Below, piece by piece: positions 16,717 to 24,464 of a stretch of DNA of 64,000 bases. This DNA comes from Actinomyces johnsonii (GTDB lineage Bacteria; Actinomycetota; Actinomycetes; Actinomycetales; Actinomycetaceae). How positions within the stretch are numbered: position 1 is the stretch's first letter; every line of letters begins with the position of its first letter. Under the pieces are notes generated by a model, which saw nothing but the letters and a program-made list of their open reading frames with translations, had not been told where the DNA came from and made no database searches. A program made the translations under genes and the position numbers. The DNA lies in NCBI RefSeq assembly GCF_006546835.1, contig NZ_VICB01000004.1:248001-312000 (forward strand), read 5' to 3'.

Positions 16717-18525
16717 GTGCCCGCAGACGACGACTCCAAGCAGACCAGTCCCGGCGCCGCCTTCGGCATCCCCGAGGGCGCTACGGGGGAGGAGGTTGTC
16801 GACGCCGTCTTCGGCGAGACCGGCGTCGACCCCGAGCTCCTGCCCTATCTGGAGGCCGTGGGTGCTCCCGGTGGTGGCGAGGGCGAGAGTCTGACCGTCT
16901 CCGTCTCCGATCTCCAGGAGGTCGGTTCTCAGCAGGGTGCCGACGACGAGGCTCGGGACCGTGAGGACCTTGAGGCTCTGCGCGAGCTCGTTGCGGCCAA
17001 CATGTTCCCTGGCGGCGATACCGACCGCCTCGAGGAGCTTCTCGCCGAGGCCGATGCCGATGACTCCGACGACTGGGACTCCTGGGAGCCCCAGCTCTCC
17101 AACAACCCCGAGGGTGACCACCTGCGCGACCTGGAGGCCGCCGCGCGCGCTGTCGAGGTCTCCGCCCGCATGCGCGAGGTCGAGGCCGAGATTCTCGCGC
17201 GCGCCCCCGAGCACCAGGTCCAGCCGTCCCTGGATCGCGTCGAGGCCGTCCTCGACATCCTGGGCAATCCCGAACGCACCTACCGCACCGTCCATATCAC
17301 CGGCACCAACGGCAAGACCTCCACCGCCCGTATGACCGAGCGCCTTCTGGCCGCAGGCGGCATGCGCACCGGCCGCTTCACCTCCCCGCATCTGGCCACC
17401 ATCCGCGAGCGCATCAGCCTCGATGGCGAGCCGATCAGTGAGGAGGGCTTCATCGCCGCCTGGGAGGACGTGGCCCCTTACATCGCCATGGTCGACGAGC
17501 GCTCCCAGGCCGCCGGCGGGCCGCGCCTGTCCTTCTTCGAGGTCCTGGCTGTCATGGCTCTGGCTGCCTTCGCTGACTATCCCGTCGATGTTGCCGTCAT
17601 CGAGGTGGGCCTGGGCGGGCGCTGGGATGCCACGAACGTCATCGGCTCCGATGTCGCCGTCATCACCCCGATCGGGCGCGACCATGAGCGCTGGCTGGGC
17701 TCCTCGATCGCCGAGATCGCTCACGAGAAGGCGGGCGTCATCAAAGACGGCTCCACCGTCATCGTCGCCCATCAGGTCCCCGATGCTGCTGCCGAGATCG
17801 AGCAGGCAGTGGCCTCGCACCGGGCCATTGTGCGCCGGGAGCGGGACCCGGAGGAGGACCCCACCTCGCCGGAGGCCGGCGTCCTGCAGGTTCTCGACCG
17901 CCAGCTCGCCGTCGGCGGCCAGATGGTCACCTTTGCCACCGCAGCGGCTGTCTACGAGGACGCCTTCGTTCCGCTGCACGGGGAGTACCAGGCCCACAAC
18001 GCCCTGCTGGCCCTGGCGGCCGCCGAGGCGATCCATGGGGGGCGCCGGCTGCCTGCGCGCATCGTCGAGGACGGCTTCGCCTCGGTCACCAGCCCCGGTC
18101 GCCTGGAGGTTCTGCGCTCCTCGCCCACGGTTCTGGTCGACGCCGCCCACAACCCCCACGGCGTCGAGGCTCTCACTGGCGCCATCGAGGAGGCCTTCGG
18201 CTTCCAGCACCTCGTGGCGGTCCTGGGCGTCATGGCGGACAAGGACGCCGAGGGGATTCTGGCGGCTCTGGAGCCGGTGACCGACGCCGTCGTGTGCGTC
18301 CCGGTCGACTCGCCCCGGGCGATGGACGTCGACGACCTGGGCGAGGTCGCCCGGGAGGTTTACGGCGCCGACCGCGTCGTGGTGAGCCGGCAGCTCGGCG
18401 AGGGTGTGGGGCAGGCCGTGGCCCTGTCCGAGGGTTACGACACTCCGCTGACCGCTTCGGGAATCCTCATCCTCGGCTCCGTGGTCCTGGCCGCTGAGGC
18501 CCGTGCCCTGTTCGGCAGGCCCTGA
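16717..18525 (+). CDS. folC: Folylpolyglutamate synthase / dihydrofolate synthase with acidic N-terminal extension
   Basis: A Mur-ligase-type ATP-dependent enzyme that adds glutamate to dihydropteroate and tetrahydrofolates. The P-loop HITGTNGKTST lies near residue 196, followed by TGRFTSPHLATIRERI, EVGLGGRWDATNV, TPIGRDHERWLGSS and DAAHNPHG. The whole catalytic unit (about 145-602) is normal. The first 140 or so residues are extra and rich in Asp, Glu and Ala (for example LEELLAEADADDSDDWDSWE); FolC normally reaches its P-loop by residue 45-60. GTG 16717 is chosen because GGAAGG lies just upstream; a longer frame begins at 16669. The next gene is convergent. Confidence 0.93.
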   Translation: MPADDDSKQTSPGAAFGIPEGATGEEVVDAVFGETGVDPELLPYLEAVGAPGGGEGESLTVSVSDLQEVGSQQGADDEARDREDLEALRELVAANMFPGGDTDRLEELLAEADADDSDDWDSWEPQLSNNPEGDHLRDLEAAARAVEVSARMREVEAEILARAPEHQVQPSLDRVEAVLDILGNPERTYRTVHITGTNGKTSTARMTERLLAAGGMRTGRFTSPHLATIRERISLDGEPISEEGFIAAWEDVAPYIAMVDERSQAAGGPRLSFFEVLAVMALAAFADYPVDVAVIEVGLGGRWDATNVIGSDVAVITPIGRDHERWLGSSIAEIAHEKAGVIKDGSTVIVAHQVPDAAAEIEQAVASHRAIVRRERDPEEDPTSPEAGVLQVLDRQLAVGGQMVTFATAAAVYEDAFVPLHGEYQAHNALLALAAAEAIHGGRRLPARIVEDGFASVTSPGRLEVLRSSPTVLVDAAHNPHGVEALTGAIEEAFGFQHLVAVLGVMADKDAEGILAALEPVTDAVVCVPVDSPRAMDVDDLGEVAREVYGADRVVVSRQLGEGVGQAVALSEGYDTPLTASGILILGSVVLAAEARALFGRP

Positions 18526-18538
18526 ACCGCTTGGGGTT

Positions 18539-19339
18539 CTATCCAGTCACCTGGTTTCCCCAGGCGTCGTAGACCGTGACATTCGACTTGTCGAATGAGG
18601 CACCATTCCAGCTCAGGTCGGCGCTGCCCGTCCCTGAGCCGGTGTGCATCCCGCTGGTATCCGTGGGGAGCCTCTCGTTGCTCCACTCCACGTGAAGGGT
18701 GCTGCCTTGGGCCTCCAGCGAGGTGACAACCGGCTCGTAGGACTCTGCGTTGCTGATCTTGGACAGGTCGTAGGAGGCGACGAGATTCAGCTCGTCGTCG
18801 TAGAAGGCCAGAGAGGGGAAGGCGGCTGACCCGCCGCCGTTGCAGGTCACCGCCACCACAGTGGTGGCGGCGCTGTTGAGGATGTAGGTGGTCGAGGCAT
18901 CCTCGATCCTGGCGAAGCCTCCGCGGCTCAAGGAGGCCTGCCCGCCGGAGAAGGACGCGGAGCCGCTGCCCGCACAGGTTGAGGGCAGGGGCAGTGAAGC
19001 GTTGAGGAGAGTGTCGCGGCCCGGGGCAGCGTCTGTCGGTGTCGGGGTGGGGCTTTCGGTACTTTGGGCTGACTGAGACGGTGACGACGAGGCGGTCTGC
19101 AGTGGTGTAGCTGACGACTTCTGCTGGCCCTCAGACGCAGAGGGGGCCGCCGAGTGCGCGGCGGCGGAGGTCTCCTGAATGGGTGGTGGCGTGGATGCGG
19201 CATCGGAGGATGCCGTCCCGCTCGTGCTGCAGGCGCTCAGTGCCAGAGTGCACAGAAGTGGAAGAATGCATAGAACCTCTCGAGGGCGGGATGGGGAGGA
19301 GGGGAGGTCGTTCGGGCGAACGGGCTTGCGGTTGCTCAT
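18539..19339 (-). CDS. Secreted lipoprotein of unknown function
   Basis: A 266-residue protein with a lipoprotein signal peptide: basic start MSNRKPVRPND, hydrophobic VLCILPLLCTLAL and the lipobox LSAC, giving a lipidated cysteine at about residue 36. A Ser/Thr/Pro/Ala-rich linker (about 37-108) follows, of the kind that spans the cell wall. The C-terminal region (about 110-266) is a compact, beta-rich, glycine- and serine-containing domain with two cysteines (C122 and C165, approximately). I recognise no family. It is convergent with folC, and its promoter shares the AT-rich region with the treC remnant. Confidence 0.8.
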   Translation of the reverse strand: MSNRKPVRPNDLPSSPSRPREVLCILPLLCTLALSACSTSGTASSDAASTPPPIQETSAAAHSAAPSASEGQQKSSATPLQTASSSPSQSAQSTESPTPTPTDAAPGRDTLLNASLPLPSTCAGSGSASFSGGQASLSRGGFARIEDASTTYILNSAATTVVAVTCNGGGSAAFPSLAFYDDELNLVASYDLSKISNAESYEPVVTSLEAQGSTLHVEWSNERLPTDTSGMHTGSGTGSADLSWNGASFDKSNVTVYDAWGNQVTG

Positions 19340-19439
19340 GGGAGATCATCTTTCCTTCAGTGAGAACGGGGAGGAGGGGCACTATGTCGGGCGGTAGTCC
19401 GGCTGCCATCTGCACGATGGATGTCCAGCCGCTCGGGAT

Positions 19440-19525
19440 ATCGCTCCCAGAATTATTTATATAATACATAACATAAAAAAAATCATGAAAAATTTGTGTG
19501 CACAAGTGCATGCTTGTGCATATAA
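19440..19525. promoter_or_regulatory. AT-rich divergent promoter with GntR-like operator
   Basis: A perfect -10 hexamer TATAAT (19460-19465, plus strand) lies in a strongly AT-rich stretch. Downstream, TGCACAAG (19499-19506) and CTTGTGCA (19513-19520) are perfect 8-base inverted arms around TGCATG. The size and sequence suit a GntR-family repressor such as TreR, and the site sits 60 bases before the treC remnant. A related half site, TGCATACAAG (20480-20489), lies upstream of the treR remnant. Operator function is inferred. Confidence 0.55.
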
Positions 19526-19579
19526 GTCGTTTGGAGGGTGATTCCTCTGGCTCCGACTCGCTTCCCTCAGGAGCCCCGC

Positions 19580-19855
19580 ATGTCACTGGCGGACAGTGTC
19601 GTCTACCAGATCTGTCCCAAGTCCTTCCGCGGCTCCTCCGGCGATGGTGTGGGCGACCTGCGCGGCATCATCGAGAAGGTCGACTACATCGCATCCCTGG
19701 GAGTGGACCATGTCTGGTTCAACAACCACACCTCCACCGAGCACAAGTGGTTCCAGCGGGCCCTGGCCGGCGATCCCGTCTACCAGTACCTGTTGTCCCC
19801 AAAGGAGGACGGCTCGCTGCCCACCAACTGGGTCTCCAAGTTCGCCGGCCCCGCC
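19580..19855 (+). pseudogene. treC: Trehalose-6-phosphate hydrolase remnant
   Basis: The frame starts MSLADSVVYQICPKSFRGSS and continues with GDLRGIIEKVDYIASLGVDHVWFN, the N-terminus of GH13 trehalose-6-phosphate hydrolases and oligo-1,6-glucosidases. It then jumps in frame to NHTSTEHKWFQRALAGD and PPTNWVSKFAGPA-like sequence (LPTNWVSKFAGPA). The 50-60 residues normally between these segments are missing, and everything after FAGPA, including most of the catalytic barrel, is gone. The frame then runs antisense into the 3' end of the treR remnant and stops at 19912. It cannot encode a working enzyme. Confidence 0.85.
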
Positions 19856-20417
19856 TCAGCGCTCTGCCGGCAGCCAGTGGGCGGTGTCCTGGAAGGCGAA
19901 GTCAACCGGTGAATGGCGCGAGCACGTGTACTCGAAGAGCACACCCGTCGAGTCGAAGGTCGTCGAGGAGACCACGACGACGCAATCCATTCCCCCCAGG
20001 TGGATGAGCCGCTGGTCCTCCTCGGTGGCCCGCTCCACCGTGATCCGCCGGGTCGCGCTGGCCACCCGCACCCCCTGGACCTCCTCCAGATGGGCGTAGA
20101 CCGAGGACTCGACGATCTTCCGGGTCAGGCGGGGAACCACCGAGGCCAGGAAATAGCTGGTGTCCACGATGAGCGGGACGTTATCCAGCACGCGCAGCCG
20201 CTTGACGCAGATGATCTCGGCGCCCCCGGCCCTGCATGGTCTGGACGTGCCCTTGAGTCACGAGCAGCGCCAGCGCCTTGCGCACCGTGTTACGGGTGCA
20301 GCCGAACTCCTCGGCCAGGGCGTTCTCCGAGGGGAGCAGTTCGAGGAAGCGGTAGGTGCCGGACTCGATGCGCTCGTGCAGGGTCTGGAAGATCTGGTCG
20401 TACTTGGCCTGCGCCAC
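19856..20417 (-). pseudogene. treR: GntR-family regulator remnant (TreR-like)
   Basis: The 5' part, from a GTG at 20417 preceded by GAGGAG, encodes a GntR winged helix: AKYDQIFQTLHERIESGTY, LPSENALAEEFGCTRNTVRK and GHVQTMQGRG. The reading frame then breaks near 20220. A second frame resumes with AEIICVKRLRVLDNVPLIVD and runs to the UTRA-domain end DFAFQDTAHWLPAER. About 60-70 residues that normally join DNA-binding and effector domains are absent, so a deletion rather than a single-base error explains the break. It is convergent with the treC remnant; together they mark a lost trehalose-uptake locus. Confidence 0.85.
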
Positions 20418-20788
20418 GGGAAGGCTCCTCTCTTCCTCCGGATCTCGAGCGGTGGGCGTCGGACGTTGCCCGGGGCTCGTGCATACAAGTATCACGCCGT
20501 CCGACGTCTCCCCGTCATCTGTGATGGTGCGTCCATTCGAACTGGTCGCAGGCCGTTCGGCCGTCTCAACGAGCGAGGCGGCCAGGTGCGTGAGAGGATG
20601 GAAATGCGAGTGGGCGGTGAGCACCTCGTCGGCCTGCTCCGGCGCGTCCCACGGACGTTCCCGGGATGCGCAGGGACCCATCGGGTCCACGCAGGGCCCG
20701 ATCAAAGCCGCGTGGTCGTCCTTCACCCTCGGGTGCATGGCGGTCAGGCCTGGAACCAACACCTGCCAAGACCTGAGAAGGGAACTCC
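20418..20788. other. Intergenic region between the treR remnant and dhaL
   Basis: About 370 bases with no recognisable gene. The minus-strand frame of the treR remnant extends upstream through this stretch without similarity to known proteins. TGCATACAAG (20480-20489) resembles half of the palindrome before treC and could have been a treR autoregulatory site. A purine-rich GAGAAGGGAA (20775-20784) just before 20789 serves dhaL as a ribosome-binding site. Confidence 0.4.
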
Positions 20789-21469
20789 ATGTCCTTGGAT
20801 GCCGCCTGGGCCCTCGACTGGACCCATCGTGCCGCCGTCATGATCACCGAAAACCGCGCAGAGTTGACCGAACTGGACCGAGCCATCGGGGATGCCGACC
20901 ACGGCGACAACCTGGACCGCGGCATGAGGGCCGTGGTCACCAAACTGGACGCCGCCCAGAAGGCCGGAAACCTCCCGGCCACCCCCGGAGGGGTCCTCAA
21001 GGTCGTCGCCACCACTCTCATGGCCACGGTCGGCGGCGCTGGAGGCCCGTTGCTGGGAACCGCCTTCCTCAGGGCCGCCCGCTCCTCCGACGCGTCCGCC
21101 TGGGGAACGGAGAACCTGGTCCGGGCGCTGGAGGAGGCCACCTCTGGCCTGGAGGCCAGAGGCCACGCCACCAGTGGGGACAAGACCATGGCCGATGCCT
21201 GGCGCCCCGCGACGGTGGCCGCCAGGGAGGCGGCGGAGATCGGAGAGGATGAGGTCGGCGTCCTCTCGGCCGCCGCCCGGGCCGCCGCCGATGGGGCTCG
21301 GGATACTGAACCGCTTCAAGCGCGCCGCGGGCGTGCCTCCTTCCTGGGGGAGCGCTCCTGCGGGCACCGCGACCCCGGCGCCCAGTCCTCCGCGCTCATC
21401 TTCCAAGCCGCCCTCGACGCCGCCCGCGCCCGCTCCTTGGAGCCGATCATGGTGGTCGAGCAGGCCTGA
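20789..21469 (+). CDS. dhaL: Dihydroxyacetone kinase subunit DhaL (orphan)
   Basis: A 226-residue DhaL-type protein (PF02734), the nucleotide-binding subunit of dihydroxyacetone kinase. The ADP-Mg motif GDADHGDNLDRGM lies at about 32-44, followed by a glycine-rich loop VGGAGGPLLGTAFLRAA and TSGDKTMADAWRPA, all typical. In PTS-type systems DhaL works with DhaK and DhaM, which are not nearby; the upstream neighbour is a decayed regulator and the downstream one is ndk. The gene looks intact. It may pair with a DhaK encoded elsewhere, or be a leftover. The start has a purine-rich site 5-14 bases upstream. Confidence 0.9.
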   Translation: MSLDAAWALDWTHRAAVMITENRAELTELDRAIGDADHGDNLDRGMRAVVTKLDAAQKAGNLPATPGGVLKVVATTLMATVGGAGGPLLGTAFLRAARSSDASAWGTENLVRALEEATSGLEARGHATSGDKTMADAWRPATVAAREAAEIGEDEVGVLSAAARAAADGARDTEPLQARRGRASFLGERSCGHRDPGAQSSALIFQAALDAARARSLEPIMVVEQA

Positions 21470-21507
21470 ACCGGGCGCCGTCATGGCCTTAGGGGGTCCG
21501 GACCCGT

Positions 21508-21513
21508 TATGGT
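21508..21513 (+). promoter_or_regulatory. Probable -10 element of ndk
   Basis: TATGGT fits the TANNNT pattern of actinobacterial -10 elements and lies 41 bases before the ndk start, leaving a short leader with a clear AAGGAG site (21543-21548). No convincing -35 hexamer was found. Confidence 0.4.
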
Positions 21514-21553
21514 CCATCCGGTCCCTCACCCTCCGACCCAGCAAGGAGCCCCC

Positions 21554-22003
21554 ATGGCCAGCACGTCCACCACGTCCCAGACCGACCGTATCCTCATCCT
21601 CATCAAGCCCGACGCCGTCGAGCGCCGCCTGACCGGCGAGATCCTGCGCCGCATCGAGGCCAAGGGGTACGCCCTGACCGCTTTGAAGATCCTGACCCCC
21701 ACCGAGGAGATCCTCGCCGCGCACTACGCCGAGCACGTGGACAAGCCCTTCTACCCCGGCGTCGTGGACTACATGACCTCCGGCAACGTAGTGGCAGCGG
21801 TTGCCGAGGGCCGGCGCGTCGTCGAGGGTGTGCGCAGCCTCATGGGCCCCACCGACCCCACCACGGCCGCCCCCGGCACCATCCGCGGCGACCTGGGCCG
21901 CGACTGGGGGACCCCCGCCATCCTCAACCTCGTCCACGGCTCGGACAGTGATGAGTCCGCAGCTCGTGAGATCGCCATCTGGTTCCCCGAGCTGGCCGAC
22001 TGA
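21554..22003 (+). CDS. ndk: Nucleoside diphosphate kinase
   Basis: A 149-residue enzyme that balances nucleoside triphosphate pools by a phosphohistidine mechanism. It has RILILIKPDAVERRLTGEI at the N-terminus, RSLMGPTDPTTAAPGTIRGD in the nucleotide-binding region and the catalytic histidine in NLVHGSDSDESAAREI. Its length is normal for bacteria, apart from about ten extra N-terminal residues. AAGGAG precedes the ATG. A strong hairpin follows the gene, which is convergent with the ABC exporter genes. Confidence 0.98.
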   Translation: MASTSTTSQTDRILILIKPDAVERRLTGEILRRIEAKGYALTALKILTPTEEILAAHYAEHVDKPFYPGVVDYMTSGNVVAAVAEGRRVVEGVRSLMGPTDPTTAAPGTIRGDLGRDWGTPAILNLVHGSDSDESAAREIAIWFPELAD

Positions 22004-22031
22004 CCTGGTCCGCCCGGCCTTGGGCCTCACA

Positions 22032-22070
22032 ACGACGGTGCGCCTCCACCACGGGGAGGCGCACCGTCGT
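22032..22070. terminator. Bidirectional hairpin terminator
   Basis: A perfect 16-bp stem: ACGACGGTGCGCCTCC (22032-22047) pairs with GGAGGCGCACCGTCGT (22055-22070) around a 7-base loop. It sits between the convergent ndk and ABC permease ends. No T-run follows on either side, as is common in high-GC actinobacteria. Confidence 0.85.
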
Positions 22071-22090
22071 CGTAGGTGCGAAGGCTGTGA

Positions 22091-23335
22091 TCAGGCCTGC
22101 TTGGCCCGGCCCAGAACCTCCTTGAGCGGCACCCGGGCGCCGGTGCGGGTGACGGCCCGGGTGTAGATCGCGGCCGCCGCGCGCACCAGCAATGGCAGGA
22201 AGACGAGCGCAATCGCCAAGGCGATGACCTGCTCGGTCCACGAGGAGACCCCGAGCACCAGGCGCGCGGGCATCATGAATGGCGCGAAGGGCGGCAGGAA
22301 AGCCAGGACCCGGAAGGTCATGCTGTTGGCGTCCCCGGTGGCCATCAAGAAGCTCAGAACATAGGGGACCATCGAGAGCATGACCAGGGGCATGCTCACC
22401 GAGCTGACGTCCTCCTGCCGGCTCACGAGTGAGGCGGCGGCCCCGAAGGCGACCGCGAAGATCGCATATCCCACGATCAGCCACACGAGCATCGCCACGA
22501 GCACGCCGTCCAGGTTGAGGTTGATATCCGGCATGACGCCGGTTGCCTTCGCGGTAACGACCCCGGCCACGGCGACGGCTCCGGTGGTGAGGAAGGATGC
22601 GATGCCGATCCCCAGGATCTTGCCGGCCAGCAGCGAGCTGGGCCGCACGCAGGCCAGGAGGATCTCCACGATCCGGCTGGACTTCTCCTCCACCACGCCC
22701 TGGGCGATGAACTGGCCCCCGCCCATGATGGCGAACAGCAGTAGGACGTCGATCGTCAGGAGGATCGTGTAACGCGGGCCGAAATCGGCGGCGTCGCGCT
22801 TGGGGGAGTCGAGGACCGTGACCTCCGGCTTGGCGGCGCTGAGCTGGGAGGCCACCTGAGCCGGGTCCCCGCCCAGCGTCGCGATCTGCTGGCCCAGGGC
22901 CGCCTGCTGGAGGAAGGCCGTGACTCCGGAGACGACCGCGTCATCGACCGACTTCTCCACGGTGACGGTGGGGGCGGAGCCGGAGACGTCGAGGACCATG
23001 TCCACGTGTGGCGTGCCCTCGGGGGCGTCGTCGGCCAGGACATCCTTCGTCTCCCGGCCGGAGACGTCAACGACCTCGATGGTCTCCCCGTTGGAGGCGA
23101 CCACCTTGTCCAACCCGGTGGCCTGAGCGACCGGGACGCCCTTAAGGCCGAGCCTGTAGCCCTCGTTCTGGCTGGAGGTGTAGAGCTTGACGCCGATGAT
23201 GCCGCCGACGGCGGCGATGAGCAGGACGAGGGTCAGGATAATGGTGGACTTCTTCATCAGGTGTGCGCGGAGCTCGCGGCCGGCGACCAGAGTGATCTCC
23301 TGACGGCGGGTGATGGGGCTGGTCCGGGCGCTCAT
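22091..23335 (-). CDS. ABC-2 type exporter permease (NatB-like)
   Basis: A 414-residue membrane protein of the ABC2_membrane_3 type. One N-terminal helix (KSTIILTLVLLIAAVGGIIGV, about 29-49) is followed by a long extracytoplasmic domain and about five or six C-terminal helices. The segment GGGQFIAQGVVEEKSSRIVEILLACVRPSSLLAGKILGIG is the conserved NatB/YhaP coupling region. It partners the ATPase encoded immediately upstream, with a four-base overlap of stop and start. The pair likely exports ions, drugs or peptides; the cargo is unknown. A bidirectional hairpin ends the operon. Confidence 0.9.
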   Translation of the reverse strand: MSARTSPITRRQEITLVAGRELRAHLMKKSTIILTLVLLIAAVGGIIGVKLYTSSQNEGYRLGLKGVPVAQATGLDKVVASNGETIEVVDVSGRETKDVLADDAPEGTPHVDMVLDVSGSAPTVTVEKSVDDAVVSGVTAFLQQAALGQQIATLGGDPAQVASQLSAAKPEVTVLDSPKRDAADFGPRYTILLTIDVLLLFAIMGGGQFIAQGVVEEKSSRIVEILLACVRPSSLLAGKILGIGIASFLTTGAVAVAGVVTAKATGVMPDINLNLDGVLVAMLVWLIVGYAIFAVAFGAAASLVSRQEDVSSVSMPLVMLSMVPYVLSFLMATGDANSMTFRVLAFLPPFAPFMMPARLVLGVSSWTEQVIALAIALVFLPLLVRAAAAIYTRAVTRTGARVPLKEVLGRAKQA

Positions 23336-24300
23336 CGGTGCGCCTCCTTCTTGTCCGTCTTCTTCTGCGTCGGGTCGTTGGTCTCGTCGGGAGTCGCGGG
23401 TGCCGTGAGGACCTCCCGGAAGATGTCGGTGAGCCGGTGGCGCACCGGGCCGAGCTCGCGCACCGTCCCCAGTCGCTGCGCGGTGCGCAGCAGCTCCTGC
23501 TCATCCCCACCCGCCGCGGTGATGACCAGGCGGCCCTGGCCATCGATCTGCGCGTCCGGATCGTCCAGTCCGTCCAGAGCGCCGGCCTCCGGTGGGGCAG
23601 CGCCCGGCGGCGGCTCGACGACCACTCGCCAGCGGGGTGTCTCGGTGGCCTGGAGCTCGGGGATCGTCCCGTCGGCCACGAGCCTGCCCGAGCGGATGAT
23701 GACCACCCGGTCGCATAGGCGCTCGACGACGTCGAGCTGGTGGGAGGAGAACAGCGTGGGCACGCCCGCGGACGCCCGTTCCAGGAGGACCTGGCTCATG
23801 ACGTCTACGGCAACCGGATCCAGGCCGGAGAAGGGTTCATCGAGGATGAGCAGCTCGGGGTCGCTCACGAGGGCTGCGGCCAGCTGGACGCGCTGCTGGT
23901 TGCCCAGCGACAGGCTCTGCACCTCGTCATTCCGGCGCTCCTCGAGTCCCAGGCGCTCGGTCCACTGGTCTGCCGCCGCCTTGGCTGCGGAGGCGGATAG
24001 CCCGTGCAGACGAGCCAGGTAGACGAGCTGCTCGGCCGCCTTCATCCGGGGGTAGAGACCCCGTTCCTCGGGCATGTATCCGATGGCGCGCCGTGTGGAG
24101 GCGTCCACGGGGGCGCCCTTCCAGGTCACGGCGCCCGAGTCGGCGGTGAGCGATCCCATGATGATGCGCATCGTGGTGGACTTGCCGGCTCCGTTGGCGC
24201 CGACGAAGCCGACGATCTCGCCGCCGGCCAGTGATAGGGAGAGGCAGTCGAGGGCTTGGAGGCTCCCGAAGCGTTTGGAGAGGTTGGACAGTGTGAGCAT
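23332..24300 (-). CDS. ABC exporter ATP-binding protein (NatA-like)
   Basis: A 322-residue ATPase with Walker A GANGAGKSTT, the Q-loop region PEERGLYPRM, signature LSLGNQQRVQLAAAL, Walker B LLILDEPFSGLDP and H-loop FSSHQLDVVE. The PEERGLYP segment and signature with LGNQQ are typical of NatA/YhaQ-type exporters. A C-terminal extension of about 100 residues follows. The ATG at 24300 is preceded by AAGGAG on the minus strand. A frame 36 codons longer exists but has no such site. It is divergent from smc. Confidence 0.93.
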   Translation of the reverse strand: MLTLSNLSKRFGSLQALDCLSLSLAGGEIVGFVGANGAGKSTTMRIIMGSLTADSGAVTWKGAPVDASTRRAIGYMPEERGLYPRMKAAEQLVYLARLHGLSASAAKAAADQWTERLGLEERRNDEVQSLSLGNQQRVQLAAALVSDPELLILDEPFSGLDPVAVDVMSQVLLERASAGVPTLFSSHQLDVVERLCDRVVIIRSGRLVADGTIPELQATETPRWRVVVEPPPGAAPPEAGALDGLDDPDAQIDGQGRLVITAAGGDEQELLRTAQRLGTVRELGPVRHRLTDIFREVLTAPATPDETNDPTQKKTDKKEAHR

Positions 24301-24451
24301 CGTGGCTCCTTGGGTCTCGAAGACGAGAGTCGGATGGGGGAGACGTGCGAACAGCATGTCTAGTTCCCTTGACATGGAAAGTCTGCTTGTCCTGACTCGG
24401 GATGTCAAGTCCCTTTGTCGTTTCTATCGTCGTCGCGGCCGTTCGCGCTGT

Positions 24452-24457
24452 TAGGGT
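24452..24457 (+). promoter_or_regulatory. -10 element of a probably leaderless smc transcript
   Basis: TAGGGT fits TANNNT, and the smc GTG begins 7 bases after it, where transcription would start. There is no Shine-Dalgarno sequence between them, so the message is probably leaderless, a common actinobacterial arrangement. A clear -35 hexamer is not visible. Confidence 0.5.
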
Positions 24458-24464
24458 GGCACCC

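Noticed and set aside
16486-18210. 574-codon minus-strand frame opposite folC
   Set aside because: It is a shadow of high-GC third-position bias; the plus strand encodes a clear FolC.
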